This document shows, piece by piece, positions 45,062-52,626 of a stretch of DNA of 64,000 nt; within the stretch, counting starts at the first letter, position 1; each line of letters begins with the position of its first letter. A program made the translations under genes and the position numbers. Location of the stretch: positions 11,379 to 75,378 of the forward strand of contig CBDULP010000011.1 in NCBI GenBank assembly GCA_965368085.1, read 5' to 3'. The stretch is from Peptoclostridium sp965368085. GTDB lineage: Bacteria > Bacillota > Clostridia > Peptostreptococcales > Peptostreptococcaceae. The notes beneath the pieces are model-generated. The model was given only the letters and a program-made list of their open reading frames with translations. It was not told the DNA's origin and made no database searches.

Positions 45062-47419
45062 ATGAGTAAAAATTTCAAATTTAAAGAGCATACGCTGACG
45101 CTCATACCCCTTAGGGGACTGGCAGTTTTTCCATATATGGTACTCCACTTCGACGTGGGAAGGGAAAAATCAATAAACGCCCTTGAAGAGGCGATGGTAG
45201 AGGAGCAACTTATATTCCTGACTTCTCAAAAGGAAGCCGAGATAGACATACCTACTACGGATGATTTTTATCATGTGGGAACAATATGCAAAATAAAACA
45301 GATGCTAAAGCTTCCGGGAGACACAATAAGGGTTCTCGTTGAAGGTGTATCAAGAGCCAGGATAAAAGAGATAATTGATGAGGAGCCGTACTTCAAAGCT
45401 ATTCTTGAAGAGGTTGAGTATGAAGAAGAAGGCGAAAGGGACAAGGAAACTGAAGCCCTTATGAGAAGTGTCATGGACGCATTCGAAGAATACGTGAACA
45501 CGGGAAACAAGATAACGCCTGAAATTCTTATGACCCTTTCTGACATAGAAGAGCCTAGCAGATTTGCAGATACAGTGGCTTCGAACATGACTCTTAAGCC
45601 TAAGCAAAAGCAGGAGCTTCTTGAGATATTCGACCCTAAGGAAAGGCTTGAGACGATATACGGAATACTTCTTGAAGAGATTGAAATACTTGAAATAGAA
45701 AAGACCATAAGCCTAAGGGTTAAAAAGCAGGTCAACAGACTTCAAAAGGAATACTATCTCAGAGAGCAGCTAAAAGCCATACAAAAAGAGCTTGGAGAGG
45801 ACGAAGAGACTCTGGACGAGATAGAAGAGTACAAGGAACAGCTTCAAAAACTGAAGGTCAGCAAGGACGTCAAGGAAAAGATGGGCAAGGAGATAAAGAG
45901 GCTTTCTACAATGTCCTCGTCTTCTGCAGAGTCCGCAGTAATAAGAAATTATGTCGACACTTTCTTTTCACTCCCTTGGAACAAGGAGAGCAAGGATAAG
46001 CTTGACATAATCGAAGCCCAAAGAATTCTTGACGAAGACCATTACGGGCTTGAAAAAGTCAAGGAAAGAATTCTTGAATACCTTTCGATAAGAAAGCTCG
46101 CAAAATCAATGAAAGGGCCTATACTTTGCTTTGTGGGACCTCCGGGAGTCGGAAAGACTTCGATAGCCAAGTCAATAGCGAGAGCCATGAACAGGAAATT
46201 CGTAAGGGTTTCGCTGGGCGGAGTAAGGGACGAGGCCGAGATAAGGGGCCACAGAAGAACTTATGTAGGCGCAATACCGGGAAGAATAATAAACGCGATG
46301 AAGGAAGTAAAGACTAAGAACCCTGTATTCCTATTTGACGAGATAGACAAGATGGCATCAGACTTCAGAGGGGATCCGGCATCTGCAATGCTCGAGGTGC
46401 TTGACCCTGAGCAAAACAAGGAATTTACAGACCATTACATGGAAATACCTTTTGACCTTTCGAAGGTGCTTTTCATAACTACTGCAAACAGCCTGAGCAC
46501 AATACCAGGGCCTCTTAGGGACAGAATGGAGATAATAGAGCTTTCAGGCTATACAGAGGTTGAAAAGCTTGAAATAGCCAAAAGACACCTTGTGCCAAAG
46601 CAGATAAAAGAGCACAATCTTGAAGACGGGTTTGTCAAGCTCTCGGATGGTACAATATCGGATGTAATAAATTATTACACAAGGGAATCCGGAGTCAGAA
46701 CTCTTGAGAGGACACTTGGAAGGCTTTGCAGAAAGGCTGCCAAGAAGTACGTTGAAAATCCAAAGCTCAAGCAGGTGAGAATAACGTCTTCAAACCTGGA
46801 AAAGTACCTTGGAAAGCACAGGTTCACATATCAAAAGGCACATGAAAATCCGCAGGTTGGAATAGTAACAGGTCTTGCATGGACGCCTGTGGGCGGGGAC
46901 ACTCTTTCAATAGAGGTTGCGCTTATGAAGGGAACTGGAAAGCTTGTACTCACAGGACAGCTTGGAGATGTCATGAAGGAGTCTGCACAGACCGGGCTGT
47001 CGTTTATAAGGTCGAAGGTGGAAGAGTTTGGACTTGATGAAGAATTCCACAAAAATACGGACATACACATACACATACCAGAAGGGGCCATACCAAAGGA
47101 CGGCCCTTCGGCAGGAATAACAATGGCTACTGCTGTGATATCGGCGCTTACTGGAATAGCCGTAAGAAGTGATGTAGCCATGACTGGTGAAATAACGCTT
47201 AGAGGAAGAGTTCTTCCTATAGGTGGGCTTAAGGAAAAGACTCTTGCTGCACACAGGGCGGGTATAAAGAAAATCCTAGTGCCAAAGGAAAATGAAAAAG
47301 ACCTTGACGATATACCTCAAAACATCAAAAAGGATCTTGAACTGGTGATAGTAGAGAACATGGACGAAGTAATGGAGCACGCGCTCGTAAAAAAAGAGGA
47401 AGATAAAAATGAAGATTAA
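45062..47419 (+). CDS. lon: ATP-dependent protease Lon (LonA)
   Basis: 785 residues from ATG 45062 (GTGAGGAGTGATAA upstream; an ATG at 45047 is in frame but sits in the ribosome site). N-terminal LON substrate domain (about 10-200), coiled coil (about 200-300), AAA+ module with Walker A GPPGVGKTS near 360 and Walker B VFLFDEIDK near 423, and the protease domain with catalytic Ser in KDGPSAGIT near 682 and its Lys partner near 725. Degrades misfolded and regulatory proteins. engB overlaps its end, a common pairing in Firmicutes. Confidence 0.97.
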   Translation: MSKNFKFKEHTLTLIPLRGLAVFPYMVLHFDVGREKSINALEEAMVEEQLIFLTSQKEAEIDIPTTDDFYHVGTICKIKQMLKLPGDTIRVLVEGVSRARIKEIIDEEPYFKAILEEVEYEEEGERDKETEALMRSVMDAFEEYVNTGNKITPEILMTLSDIEEPSRFADTVASNMTLKPKQKQELLEIFDPKERLETIYGILLEEIEILEIEKTISLRVKKQVNRLQKEYYLREQLKAIQKELGEDEETLDEIEEYKEQLQKLKVSKDVKEKMGKEIKRLSTMSSSSAESAVIRNYVDTFFSLPWNKESKDKLDIIEAQRILDEDHYGLEKVKERILEYLSIRKLAKSMKGPILCFVGPPGVGKTSIAKSIARAMNRKFVRVSLGGVRDEAEIRGHRRTYVGAIPGRIINAMKEVKTKNPVFLFDEIDKMASDFRGDPASAMLEVLDPEQNKEFTDHYMEIPFDLSKVLFITTANSLSTIPGPLRDRMEIIELSGYTEVEKLEIAKRHLVPKQIKEHNLEDGFVKLSDGTISDVINYYTRESGVRTLERTLGRLCRKAAKKYVENPKLKQVRITSSNLEKYLGKHRFTYQKAHENPQVGIVTGLAWTPVGGDTLSIEVALMKGTGKLVLTGQLGDVMKESAQTGLSFIRSKVEEFGLDEEFHKNTDIHIHIPEGAIPKDGPSAGITMATAVISALTGIAVRSDVAMTGEITLRGRVLPIGGLKEKTLAAHRAGIKKILVPKENEKDLDDIPQNIKKDLELVIVENMDEVMEHALVKKEEDKNED

Positions 47420-48026
47420 ATCAGCGGAATTTATAATAAGCGCAGTAAACACGGACCAGTATCCTGCAGAGGGACTTCCAGAAGTGGCCTTTGTGGGAAG
47501 GTCCAACGTAGGGAAGTCATCAATAATAAACAGCCTTTTGAACAGAAGGAATATAGCAAGGACAAGCCAAAATCCTGGAAAGACAAGGACTATAAACTTT
47601 TTCAAAGTGAACGACGAGTTCCACTTTGCCGATCTTCCGGGATACGGATATGCGAAGGTTTCAAAGACCGAGCAGGCAAAATGGGGAGGTATAATGGAAA
47701 GATACCTCTCAGATAGAGAAGAGCTAAAGTGCATACTGATACTCGTGGACATAAGGCACGAGCCCAAGGAAGACGACAAGAGAATGTATGAGTGGGCAAG
47801 ACATTTTGGATACGAATGTCTAATAGTCGCTACAAAATCCGACAAGATCACAAGGGGAAAATACCAGAAGCAGTTTTCGCTTATAAGAAAAAAGCTCGGG
47901 CTTTCGGGTGAAAAGATAATACCAATATCGTCGCTTAAAAAGACTGGAATAGACGAATTGTGGAATGAAATCACAGATATATTCATAAAAAACGGATATG
48001 ACATAACGGTGGAAAAAGAGATATAA
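47409..48026 (+). CDS. engB: Ribosome biogenesis GTPase EngB (YsxC)
   Basis: 205 residues. GTPase motifs in order: G1 GRSNVGKSS near residue 30, G2 in ARTSQNPGKTRT, G3 DLPGYGYAKV near 75, G4 TKSD near 140 and G5 SSLKK near 173. Needed for late assembly of the large ribosomal subunit. It overlaps lon by 11 bases, which suggests coupled translation. Confidence 0.95.
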   Translation: MKIKSAEFIISAVNTDQYPAEGLPEVAFVGRSNVGKSSIINSLLNRRNIARTSQNPGKTRTINFFKVNDEFHFADLPGYGYAKVSKTEQAKWGGIMERYLSDREELKCILILVDIRHEPKEDDKRMYEWARHFGYECLIVATKSDKITRGKYQKQFSLIRKKLGLSGEKIIPISSLKKTGIDELWNEITDIFIKNGYDITVEKEI

Positions 48027-48036
48027 AGTACGTTAT

Positions 48037-48069
48037 AAAAAGGACTACAGCTTAGCTGTAGTCCTTTTT
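48037..48069 (+). terminator. Terminator after engB
   Basis: AAAAAGGACTACAGC and GCTGTAGTCCTTTTT form a perfect 15-bp stem with a 3-base loop. Symmetric, so it may act both ways. Confidence 0.92.
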
Positions 48070-48124
48070 AATATGAAAAAATGCATGGGTACATGGCGGG
48101 ATATAGAAGAATTGACTTTTATGC

Positions 48125-48153
48125 TTGACAGAAATACCTAAGGGGGGTATAAT
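48125..48153 (+). promoter_or_regulatory. Strong promoter of the selenoprotein gene
   Basis: TTGACA (48125-48130), 17-base spacer, TATAAT (48148-48153): a full consensus housekeeping promoter, which usually needs a repressor. A palindrome fills the spacer. Confidence 0.85.
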
Positions 48154-48183
48154 TAAAATACAAATAATACCTTATGAAGGTAT
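48134..48183 (+). promoter_or_regulatory. Twin 17-bp palindromic operators
   Basis: ATACCTAAGGGGGGTAT (48134-48150) and ATACCTTATGAAGGTAT (48167-48183) share the form ATACCT-N5-(A/G)GGTAT and the same length. Their centres are 33 bases apart, about three helical turns. The first lies between -35 and -10, the second between start point and ribosome site, a layout for repression. The binder is unknown; CsoR/CstR or Rrf2-type regulators use palindromes of similar look. Confidence 0.7.
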
Positions 48184-48200
48184 ATCGAGGAGGAAAAATT

Positions 48201-48506
48201 ATGAAAATTGATATAAGCAGTGCGGCAGTTGAAAAGCTAGAGAATTATTTTAGCGAAAAGTCAAAAGACAAGAAAAATGATATGGTAAGGATTTATATCT
48301 CGAGATTTGGCTGAGGCGGTCCGGTATTGTCAATAGCTCTGGACGAGCTAAAGGAAGATGATTCTATGTTTGAAGAGTCGGGATTTAAATTCATAATGGA
48401 CTCTGATCTGGCATCCAATACAGGTGGACTTGAAATAGACTATTCCACAAAATGGTTCAGCAAGGGATTTACAGTATCTGCTTCAAATTTCGGAGGAGCC
48501 TGCTAA
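48201..48506 (+). CDS. HesB/IscA-like selenoprotein with in-frame UGA
   Basis: 101 residues when UGA at 48312-48314 is read as selenocysteine (residue 38). ATG 48201 has CGAGGAGGAAAA upstream. The protein is a HesB/IscA-like iron-sulfur cluster carrier type: ISRFG-Sec-GGPVLSIALDEL around the Sec, where relatives have Cys, and a C-terminal FGGAC with the final Cys. Both halves are in one frame, the ribosome site is strong and the stop is followed by a terminator, so a sequencing error or pseudogene is unlikely. HesB-like selenoproteins are a known family in Sec-decoding prokaryotes. Standard gene callers would split or miss this gene. Selenium-linked redox or Fe-S function is inferred. Confidence 0.88.
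48319..48344 (+). promoter_or_regulatory. Putative bacterial SECIS hairpin
   Basis: Starting four bases after the UGA, GTCCGG (48319-48324) pairs with CTGGAC (48339-48344, one G-U pair); inside, TATT and AATA can pair around an apical GTC. Size and distance fit a SelB-binding element of the fdhF type. Confidence 0.6.
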
Positions 48507-48544
48507 ACTGAGAACCATATTTTAAAATAGGGACCTTAAATAGA

Positions 48545-48575
48545 AAATGACCTTCAAATCGTGAAGGTCATTTTT
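48545..48575 (+). terminator. Terminator after the selenoprotein gene
   Basis: AAAATGACCTTCA, 5-base loop, TGAAGGTCATTTTT. It also faces the convergent - strand gene. Confidence 0.88.
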
Positions 48576-48627
48576 ATATTAAACAATAATATAATATTTA
48601 TTTTGAAATGGATTGAAAGAGAATTTC

Positions 48628-49110
48628 CTATACAGTCTCAGGATCCTTTTCTGTGTAAACCCTTTTGGAAGTGACCTTGCACTCCTTTATCAGACTGTCA
48701 AGGGATTTAAGGTTTTCATTCATGGATTGTAAGGCGTCGTGCGGAACGTTGTAATACAGGTAAAGGTCTTCAAACTGCCTTGCAAGTCTTGTAAGATTTT
48801 TGTTTATCTCTATAAAGTCTTTGAATGCAGACGAGTTTGCAGCATTTTTAAACTGGTTTATGTCGTGTTTTATAAGGTTTATCACTTCATCTTTTGATAC
48901 GAAGCTTCCGGCAACCATAGGATACGGTGAGAGTCTCTGGAGGAAATAATTGCCAACATTATTGATCTGGTACACATATTCCACTGGAATTCCATTTATT
49001 TCAATTGATACATAACACATTATTCCTTGGACTATTTTAACATCTGCGCCAAGTTGGTTCAGTATCATTTCGTGTTGAGTCATTTCTGTTTTTAGAAAAG
49101 CATATTCCAT
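48628..49110 (-). CDS. Hypothetical protein, 160 residues
   Basis: I do not recognise the family. The first half looks globular with mixed strands (about 10-75, including KIVQGIMCYVSIEINGIPVE), the second half (about 80-150) is strongly helical and charged, with possible coiled coil. No signal peptide, membrane helix or cysteine motif beyond single Cys residues. AAGGAG lies about nine bases before the ATG. Codon use matches the neighbours, so it is likely a real resident gene. It stands alone between two intergenic regions on the - strand. Confidence 0.7.
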   Translation of the reverse strand: MEYAFLKTEMTQHEMILNQLGADVKIVQGIMCYVSIEINGIPVEYVYQINNVGNYFLQRLSPYPMVAGSFVSKDEVINLIKHDINQFKNAANSSAFKDFIEINKNLTRLARQFEDLYLYYNVPHDALQSMNENLKSLDSLIKECKVTSKRVYTEKDPETV

Positions 49111-49209
49111 ATGGCATTTCTCCTTTTTGTTTATGTATTATACACTATTATATACCCAGAGCCATGAAATATGCATCACTAAACGAGTATTTATTTAACT
49201 ATGAAATAC

Positions 49210-49440
49210 AGCTTCAGGCTTATTTTTTCATACACATATGTGAATTGCGCTAAAGCTCAATGTTATTTTGAGTCTGCACAGTTAGGTCGACAAGAATCCT
49301 GGTTAGTGGTAAAATAATATCTAACCGTAGGAACTATGGGGATGGCTGGGCAAAAACATACGCATTGCTTTATGTTGTCAAAAAGCCTATGACTGCATCA
49401 CGGAGGCAGCATAATTATAGCAGGAAAAAAGCCTTTGGCG
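49210..49440 (+). other. Structured intergenic region without recognised gene
   Basis: Between the - strand gene and the next + strand cluster. Three hairpins can be drawn: TCCTGGTTAG with CTAACCGTAGGA (about 49297-49333), ACATA with TATGT inside GGC...GCC (about 49346-49387), and CTGC with GCAG (about 49392-49409). The middle part loosely resembles the c-di-GMP-I riboswitch skeleton (GGGCAAA, hairpin, AAAAGCC) but lacks the invariant CGCAAAGC, so I do not call it. Confidence 0.4.
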
Positions 49441-49466
49441 AAATATGAATGGAGAATTAAAATATT

Positions 49467-49658
49467 ATGTTTTTATTACAATTCACAAATATACTGGTTC
49501 TTATAGCGATAATAGCAATTCCTGCAGTGGCAGTTTTTTTTATTGTCAGGATTATAAAAGAAAAGAATTTAGACAGCGAGAGTTTGGAATCGAGAATAGC
49601 GGTTCTTGAAAAAAAGGTTAGAGAACTAGAGGAGTATGTAAATGAATCGTACGAATAA
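49467..49658 (+). CDS. Small membrane protein with coiled coil
   Basis: 63 residues: one membrane helix (about 5-30, NILVLIAIIAIPAVAVFFIV) and a short charged coiled coil (about 35-60). GGAGAATTAAA lies before the ATG. No family recognised. Its end overlaps the next small frame, and a DUF881 protein follows, so it may belong to a small envelope-related operon. Confidence 0.6.
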   Translation: MFLLQFTNILVLIAIIAIPAVAVFFIVRIIKEKNLDSESLESRIAVLEKKVRELEEYVNESYE

Positions 49659-49752
49659 TATAGTAATGTCTATAGGCGGGCTCTTTACGACATTGACATT
49701 AGGTATGATGACACAAAAGAATGCAAAGGTGATACTGATATGCTTAAAATGA
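49642..49752 (+). CDS. Candidate 36-residue membrane peptide
   Basis: Frame from ATG 49642 with AGAGGAG seven bases upstream; it ends inside the start of the next gene (overlap of 13 bases). The peptide is mildly hydrophobic (NNIVMSIGGLFTTLTLGMM) with a basic C-terminus. Good ribosome site and overlap on both sides support translation, but 36 codons is too short to be sure. Confidence 0.4.
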   Translation: MNRTNNIVMSIGGLFTTLTLGMMTQKNAKVILICLK

Positions 49753-50435
49753 TAGTTAGAAAATTCGACGTCATGTTTTTGATTATATTTTTATTTGGCA
49801 TCACAATAGGAATACAGTTAAAGGCTGGTTACAGTGAGCAGTATGAACTCTCATTTGTGGACAGGGAAATTGTATCGCAGATAAACCAGATGATGAAGGA
49901 AAATGCCGAAATAAGCAGGCAGCTTAAGCATGCAAACAAAAAGGTAAAGGAATTTGAAAATAGTTCCAAGGAAAGCCAAGAAATAAAACAGGTGAGGGAA
50001 CAGGTTGAAGAGTTGAAGCTTGCACTGGGATATTCCAAGGTTTCAGGCGAAGGCGTGATTGTAAAGATAGACATACAGGAAGATATGAATCTAGGGCTGC
50101 TTATGGAGGAAAAAAAGTGGTTTTTATCAATACTCAATGACATAAAGTATTATGGAGGCGAAAGCGTATCCATAAACGGACAGAGGGTGGGCCCTTATTC
50201 CGAAGTGGTGCTTGCGGGAAACCATATAAATGTGAATTCAATACCAATAGTTCAACCTTACGAAATAAGCATAATAGGGGACAGCAAGAGAATCTTAAAA
50301 TACTTTAATGAGACAAGCATACTGATTGAAGACATGAAATACAGACATGGCATAGATATTGATGTGAAAGCGTATGAAAATATCATAGTGCCAAGGCTTG
50401 AGGTTGAAAAAAAGCTTAAATATGTTAGGAGGTAG
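49740..50435 (+). CDS. DUF881 family membrane protein
   Basis: 231 residues: membrane helix (about 8-28), coiled coil (about 45-95), then the DUF881 domain with GVIVKIDIQED, YYGGESVSINGQRV and PYEISIIGDSKRILKYF, the typical NGQRI and IGDP-like signatures. DUF881 proteins (YlxW/YlxX type) occur next to division and envelope genes in Firmicutes; their biochemical role is not known. The next gene has its ribosome site within the last codons. Confidence 0.82.
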   Translation: MLKMIVRKFDVMFLIIFLFGITIGIQLKAGYSEQYELSFVDREIVSQINQMMKENAEISRQLKHANKKVKEFENSSKESQEIKQVREQVEELKLALGYSKVSGEGVIVKIDIQEDMNLGLLMEEKKWFLSILNDIKYYGGESVSINGQRVGPYSEVVLAGNHINVNSIPIVQPYEISIIGDSKRILKYFNETSILIEDMKYRHGIDIDVKAYENIIVPRLEVEKKLKYVRR

Positions 50436-50439
50436 TCTA

Positions 50440-50751
50440 TTGAAATTTTCATTTGTTGAAAATATACAGCCCTATGAGAATTCATGGGAGTACGATCTTT
50501 ATGAATATGATGATGAGATACAGCTTGGAGACATTGAATCCCATATATGCACGGTGAGGATATTAATGATAAAGCCCCATGAAATATATGCCCAAAAGGG
50601 TATTGCAGACAAGATGTTTTATGTAGTAGTTGAGAAATTTGAAAAGGGAAAGTACCAAAGACAGGAATTAAAAGAATCAATAGAAAATTTTGTAAAAGAA
50701 GAAATAATAGAGTTTGAAAACAAAGACCAAATTGTCGTGCTTTTTAGCTGA
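50440..50751 (+). CDS. Hypothetical acidic protein, 103 residues
   Basis: TTG 50440 is taken as start because AGGAGG (50427-50432) lies seven bases upstream; an ATG at 50398 would overlap the DUF881 gene. The product is acidic and aromatic in its first half (ENSWEYDLYEYDDEIQLGD) and ends in a helix-strand pattern. No family recognised. Co-transcription with DUF881 upstream is very likely. Confidence 0.65.
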   Translation: MKFSFVENIQPYENSWEYDLYEYDDEIQLGDIESHICTVRILMIKPHEIYAQKGIADKMFYVVVEKFEKGKYQRQELKESIENFVKEEIIEFENKDQIVVLFS

Positions 50752-50803
50752 TGGCCCGGCAGTTTGGTTTTCTGACGTACAAATAGTTTTGGAGGTGTTT
50801 TGA

Positions 50804-52420
50804 TTGATAAGAATATCAAATATAAAAATGACAGTGGACGAGGAAATAGAAAATATTGGTGTGAAAATTTCTCAAAAGCTGAGTATAGATGAAAAAGACA
50901 TAGAGTATATTTCTGTGGTGAGGGAGTCTCTTGACGCAAGAAAAAAGAATAACATCCATTTTGTATATACTGTAGACGCAAAAATAAAAAATGAAAAATC
51001 TTTGATTAAAAGGGAGTCGAAGAAAAAGAAAAGCGACGTGTCAATATGCGAGAAAAAAGATGCAGAGCCTTTTAAAAAGGGTGAAGAAAAGCTGGCTCAA
51101 AGACCGGTTGTAATAGGCATGGGTCCTGCGGGTCTTTTTGCGGCGCTTACACTTGCCCAGAATGGTTACTCTCCTGTGGTGCTCGAAAGAGGCTGTGACG
51201 TGGACAAGAGGACAGAAGATGTCGACTTGTTTTGGGGTACAGGAAGGCTTAACGCAGAGTCTAACGTACAATTTGGAGAAGGCGGGGCTGGAACCTTTTC
51301 TGACGGGAAGCTCACCACTAGAATAAAGGACAAGAGGGCAAAGGACGTACTGTTTGAGCTTGTAAGATTTGGAGCCCCACAGGAGATAACCTATTCTCAC
51401 AGACCTCACGTTGGAACTGACATACTCAAAGAGGTAGTTAAAAACATAAGGAACGAGATAATAAGGCTTGGAGGAGAAGTAAGGTTTGGGTGCAGGGTCA
51501 CTGATATTGAAATCGAAAATGGAAAAATTACATCGGTAACAATAAATGGGGAGGAGAAACTTTCTGTTCAAGCGGCGGTGCTTTCGCTCGGACACAGTGC
51601 AAGGGATACTTTCCAAATGCTGCATGAAAGAGGGGTTGAGCTGGGGCAAAAGCCTTTTGCAATAGGTGTAAGGATAGAGCATCCTCAGATTGTTGTAAAC
51701 AAGGCTCAATATGGCGATTTTTATGACAATCCAAGGCTGGGAGCGGCGGACTACAAGCTTACGCACAAATGCCAAAATGGAAGGAGTGCATACACGTTTT
51801 GCATGTGCCCTGGAGGCGAGGTTATAGCATCCAGTTCCTCGGAAGGTGAGCTTGTGGTAAACGGGATGAGCTACCACGCTAGAAGCGGAAGAAATGCCAA
51901 CAGCGCTCTTCTTGTAAACGTGGAAACCAGGGATTTTGAAAGTGAACACCCGCTCGCAGGGGTGCATTTCCAGCAGGAGTATGAAAAAAAGGCATTCGAG
52001 CTTGGAGGCTCAGATTACACTGCGCCGGTTCAAAATGTGGGAGATTTTGTAAAGAAGAGGCCTTCGCATTCCATAGATGGTGCGGTAAAGCCTACATACA
52101 AGCCAGCTGTAAGGCCTTCGGACATAAGAAATTGCCTTCCGGAATTTGTGTGTGAATCCCTGAGAGAAGGAATAGCGAATATGAATAGAAAGCTCAAAGG
52201 ATTTTCGATGGACGATGCAGTGATTACAGGAATAGAGACGAGGTCCTCATCTCCGGTGAGGATTCTAAGGGATATGGAAACGCTCGAGTCTGTGAATGTC
52301 AAGGGACTATATCCGAGCGGTGAAGGCGCGGGATATGCAGGCGGTATAGTATCTGCTGCAGTAGACGGAATAAGGAGCGCACAGAGCATAGTGGAGAGTT
52401 TTTCCCCGGCAGAGATGTAG
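50804..52420 (+). CDS. FAD-dependent dehydrogenase (COG2509 type)
   Basis: 538 residues, TTG start at 50804 behind GGAGGTG. An N-terminal small domain (about 1-95) is followed by the dinucleotide-binding GMGPAGLFAALTLA near residue 105 and ERGCDVDKR near 130. The end has GLYPSGEGAGYAGGIVSAAVDG, the conserved FAD-contacting region of this group. Often annotated as NAD(P)/FAD-dependent oxidoreductase; substrate is unknown, although the group is related to enzymes acting on large cytosolic substrates or ETF-like donors. CMCPGGEV near 333 holds a Cys pair of possible redox use. Confidence 0.85.
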   Translation: MIRISNIKMTVDEEIENIGVKISQKLSIDEKDIEYISVVRESLDARKKNNIHFVYTVDAKIKNEKSLIKRESKKKKSDVSICEKKDAEPFKKGEEKLAQRPVVIGMGPAGLFAALTLAQNGYSPVVLERGCDVDKRTEDVDLFWGTGRLNAESNVQFGEGGAGTFSDGKLTTRIKDKRAKDVLFELVRFGAPQEITYSHRPHVGTDILKEVVKNIRNEIIRLGGEVRFGCRVTDIEIENGKITSVTINGEEKLSVQAAVLSLGHSARDTFQMLHERGVELGQKPFAIGVRIEHPQIVVNKAQYGDFYDNPRLGAADYKLTHKCQNGRSAYTFCMCPGGEVIASSSSEGELVVNGMSYHARSGRNANSALLVNVETRDFESEHPLAGVHFQQEYEKKAFELGGSDYTAPVQNVGDFVKKRPSHSIDGAVKPTYKPAVRPSDIRNCLPEFVCESLREGIANMNRKLKGFSMDDAVITGIETRSSSPVRILRDMETLESVNVKGLYPSGEGAGYAGGIVSAAVDGIRSAQSIVESFSPAEM

Positions 52421-52513
52421 AAATTACATTCAATGTGAATCGCTGGATTTGGCGCAGCGCTTGAATGGGAAATATTCGTAGAGTTATGGTTTATCTGGTG
52501 CATATTGAAAAAA

Positions 52514-52559
52514 TTAACGTAAAATTAACCCTCTTAATATATTTAACATGTTCTTAACA
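52514..52559 (+). promoter_or_regulatory. PhoP-box-like repeats before the Na/Pi cotransporter
   Basis: Four TTAAC-type hexamers in two pairs, TTAACG-N5-TTAACC (52514-52530) and TTAACA-N5-TTAACA (52543-52559). The 11-base step is that of Bacillus PhoP boxes. A TAAAAT at 52580-52585 follows the last box by 20 bases, so an activator would reach the -35 area. Predicts induction under phosphate starvation. Confidence 0.7.
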
Positions 52560-52626
52560 TTTAAACCTTTTGTTTTTGATAAAATGTTACAGGGAAGTAA
52601 AGGAATTATATTCGAGGAGGTTTAAA

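Noticed and set aside
48201..48314. HesB-like gene as a pseudogene or frameshift
   Set aside because: Only a single UGA interrupts an otherwise clean frame, exactly at the position of a conserved Cys, and a hairpin follows.
49340..49440. Possible c-di-GMP-I (GEMM) riboswitch
   Set aside because: The GGGCAAA-hairpin-AAAAGCC skeleton is similar, but the near-invariant ACGCAAAGCC is not kept, so only a structured region is reported.
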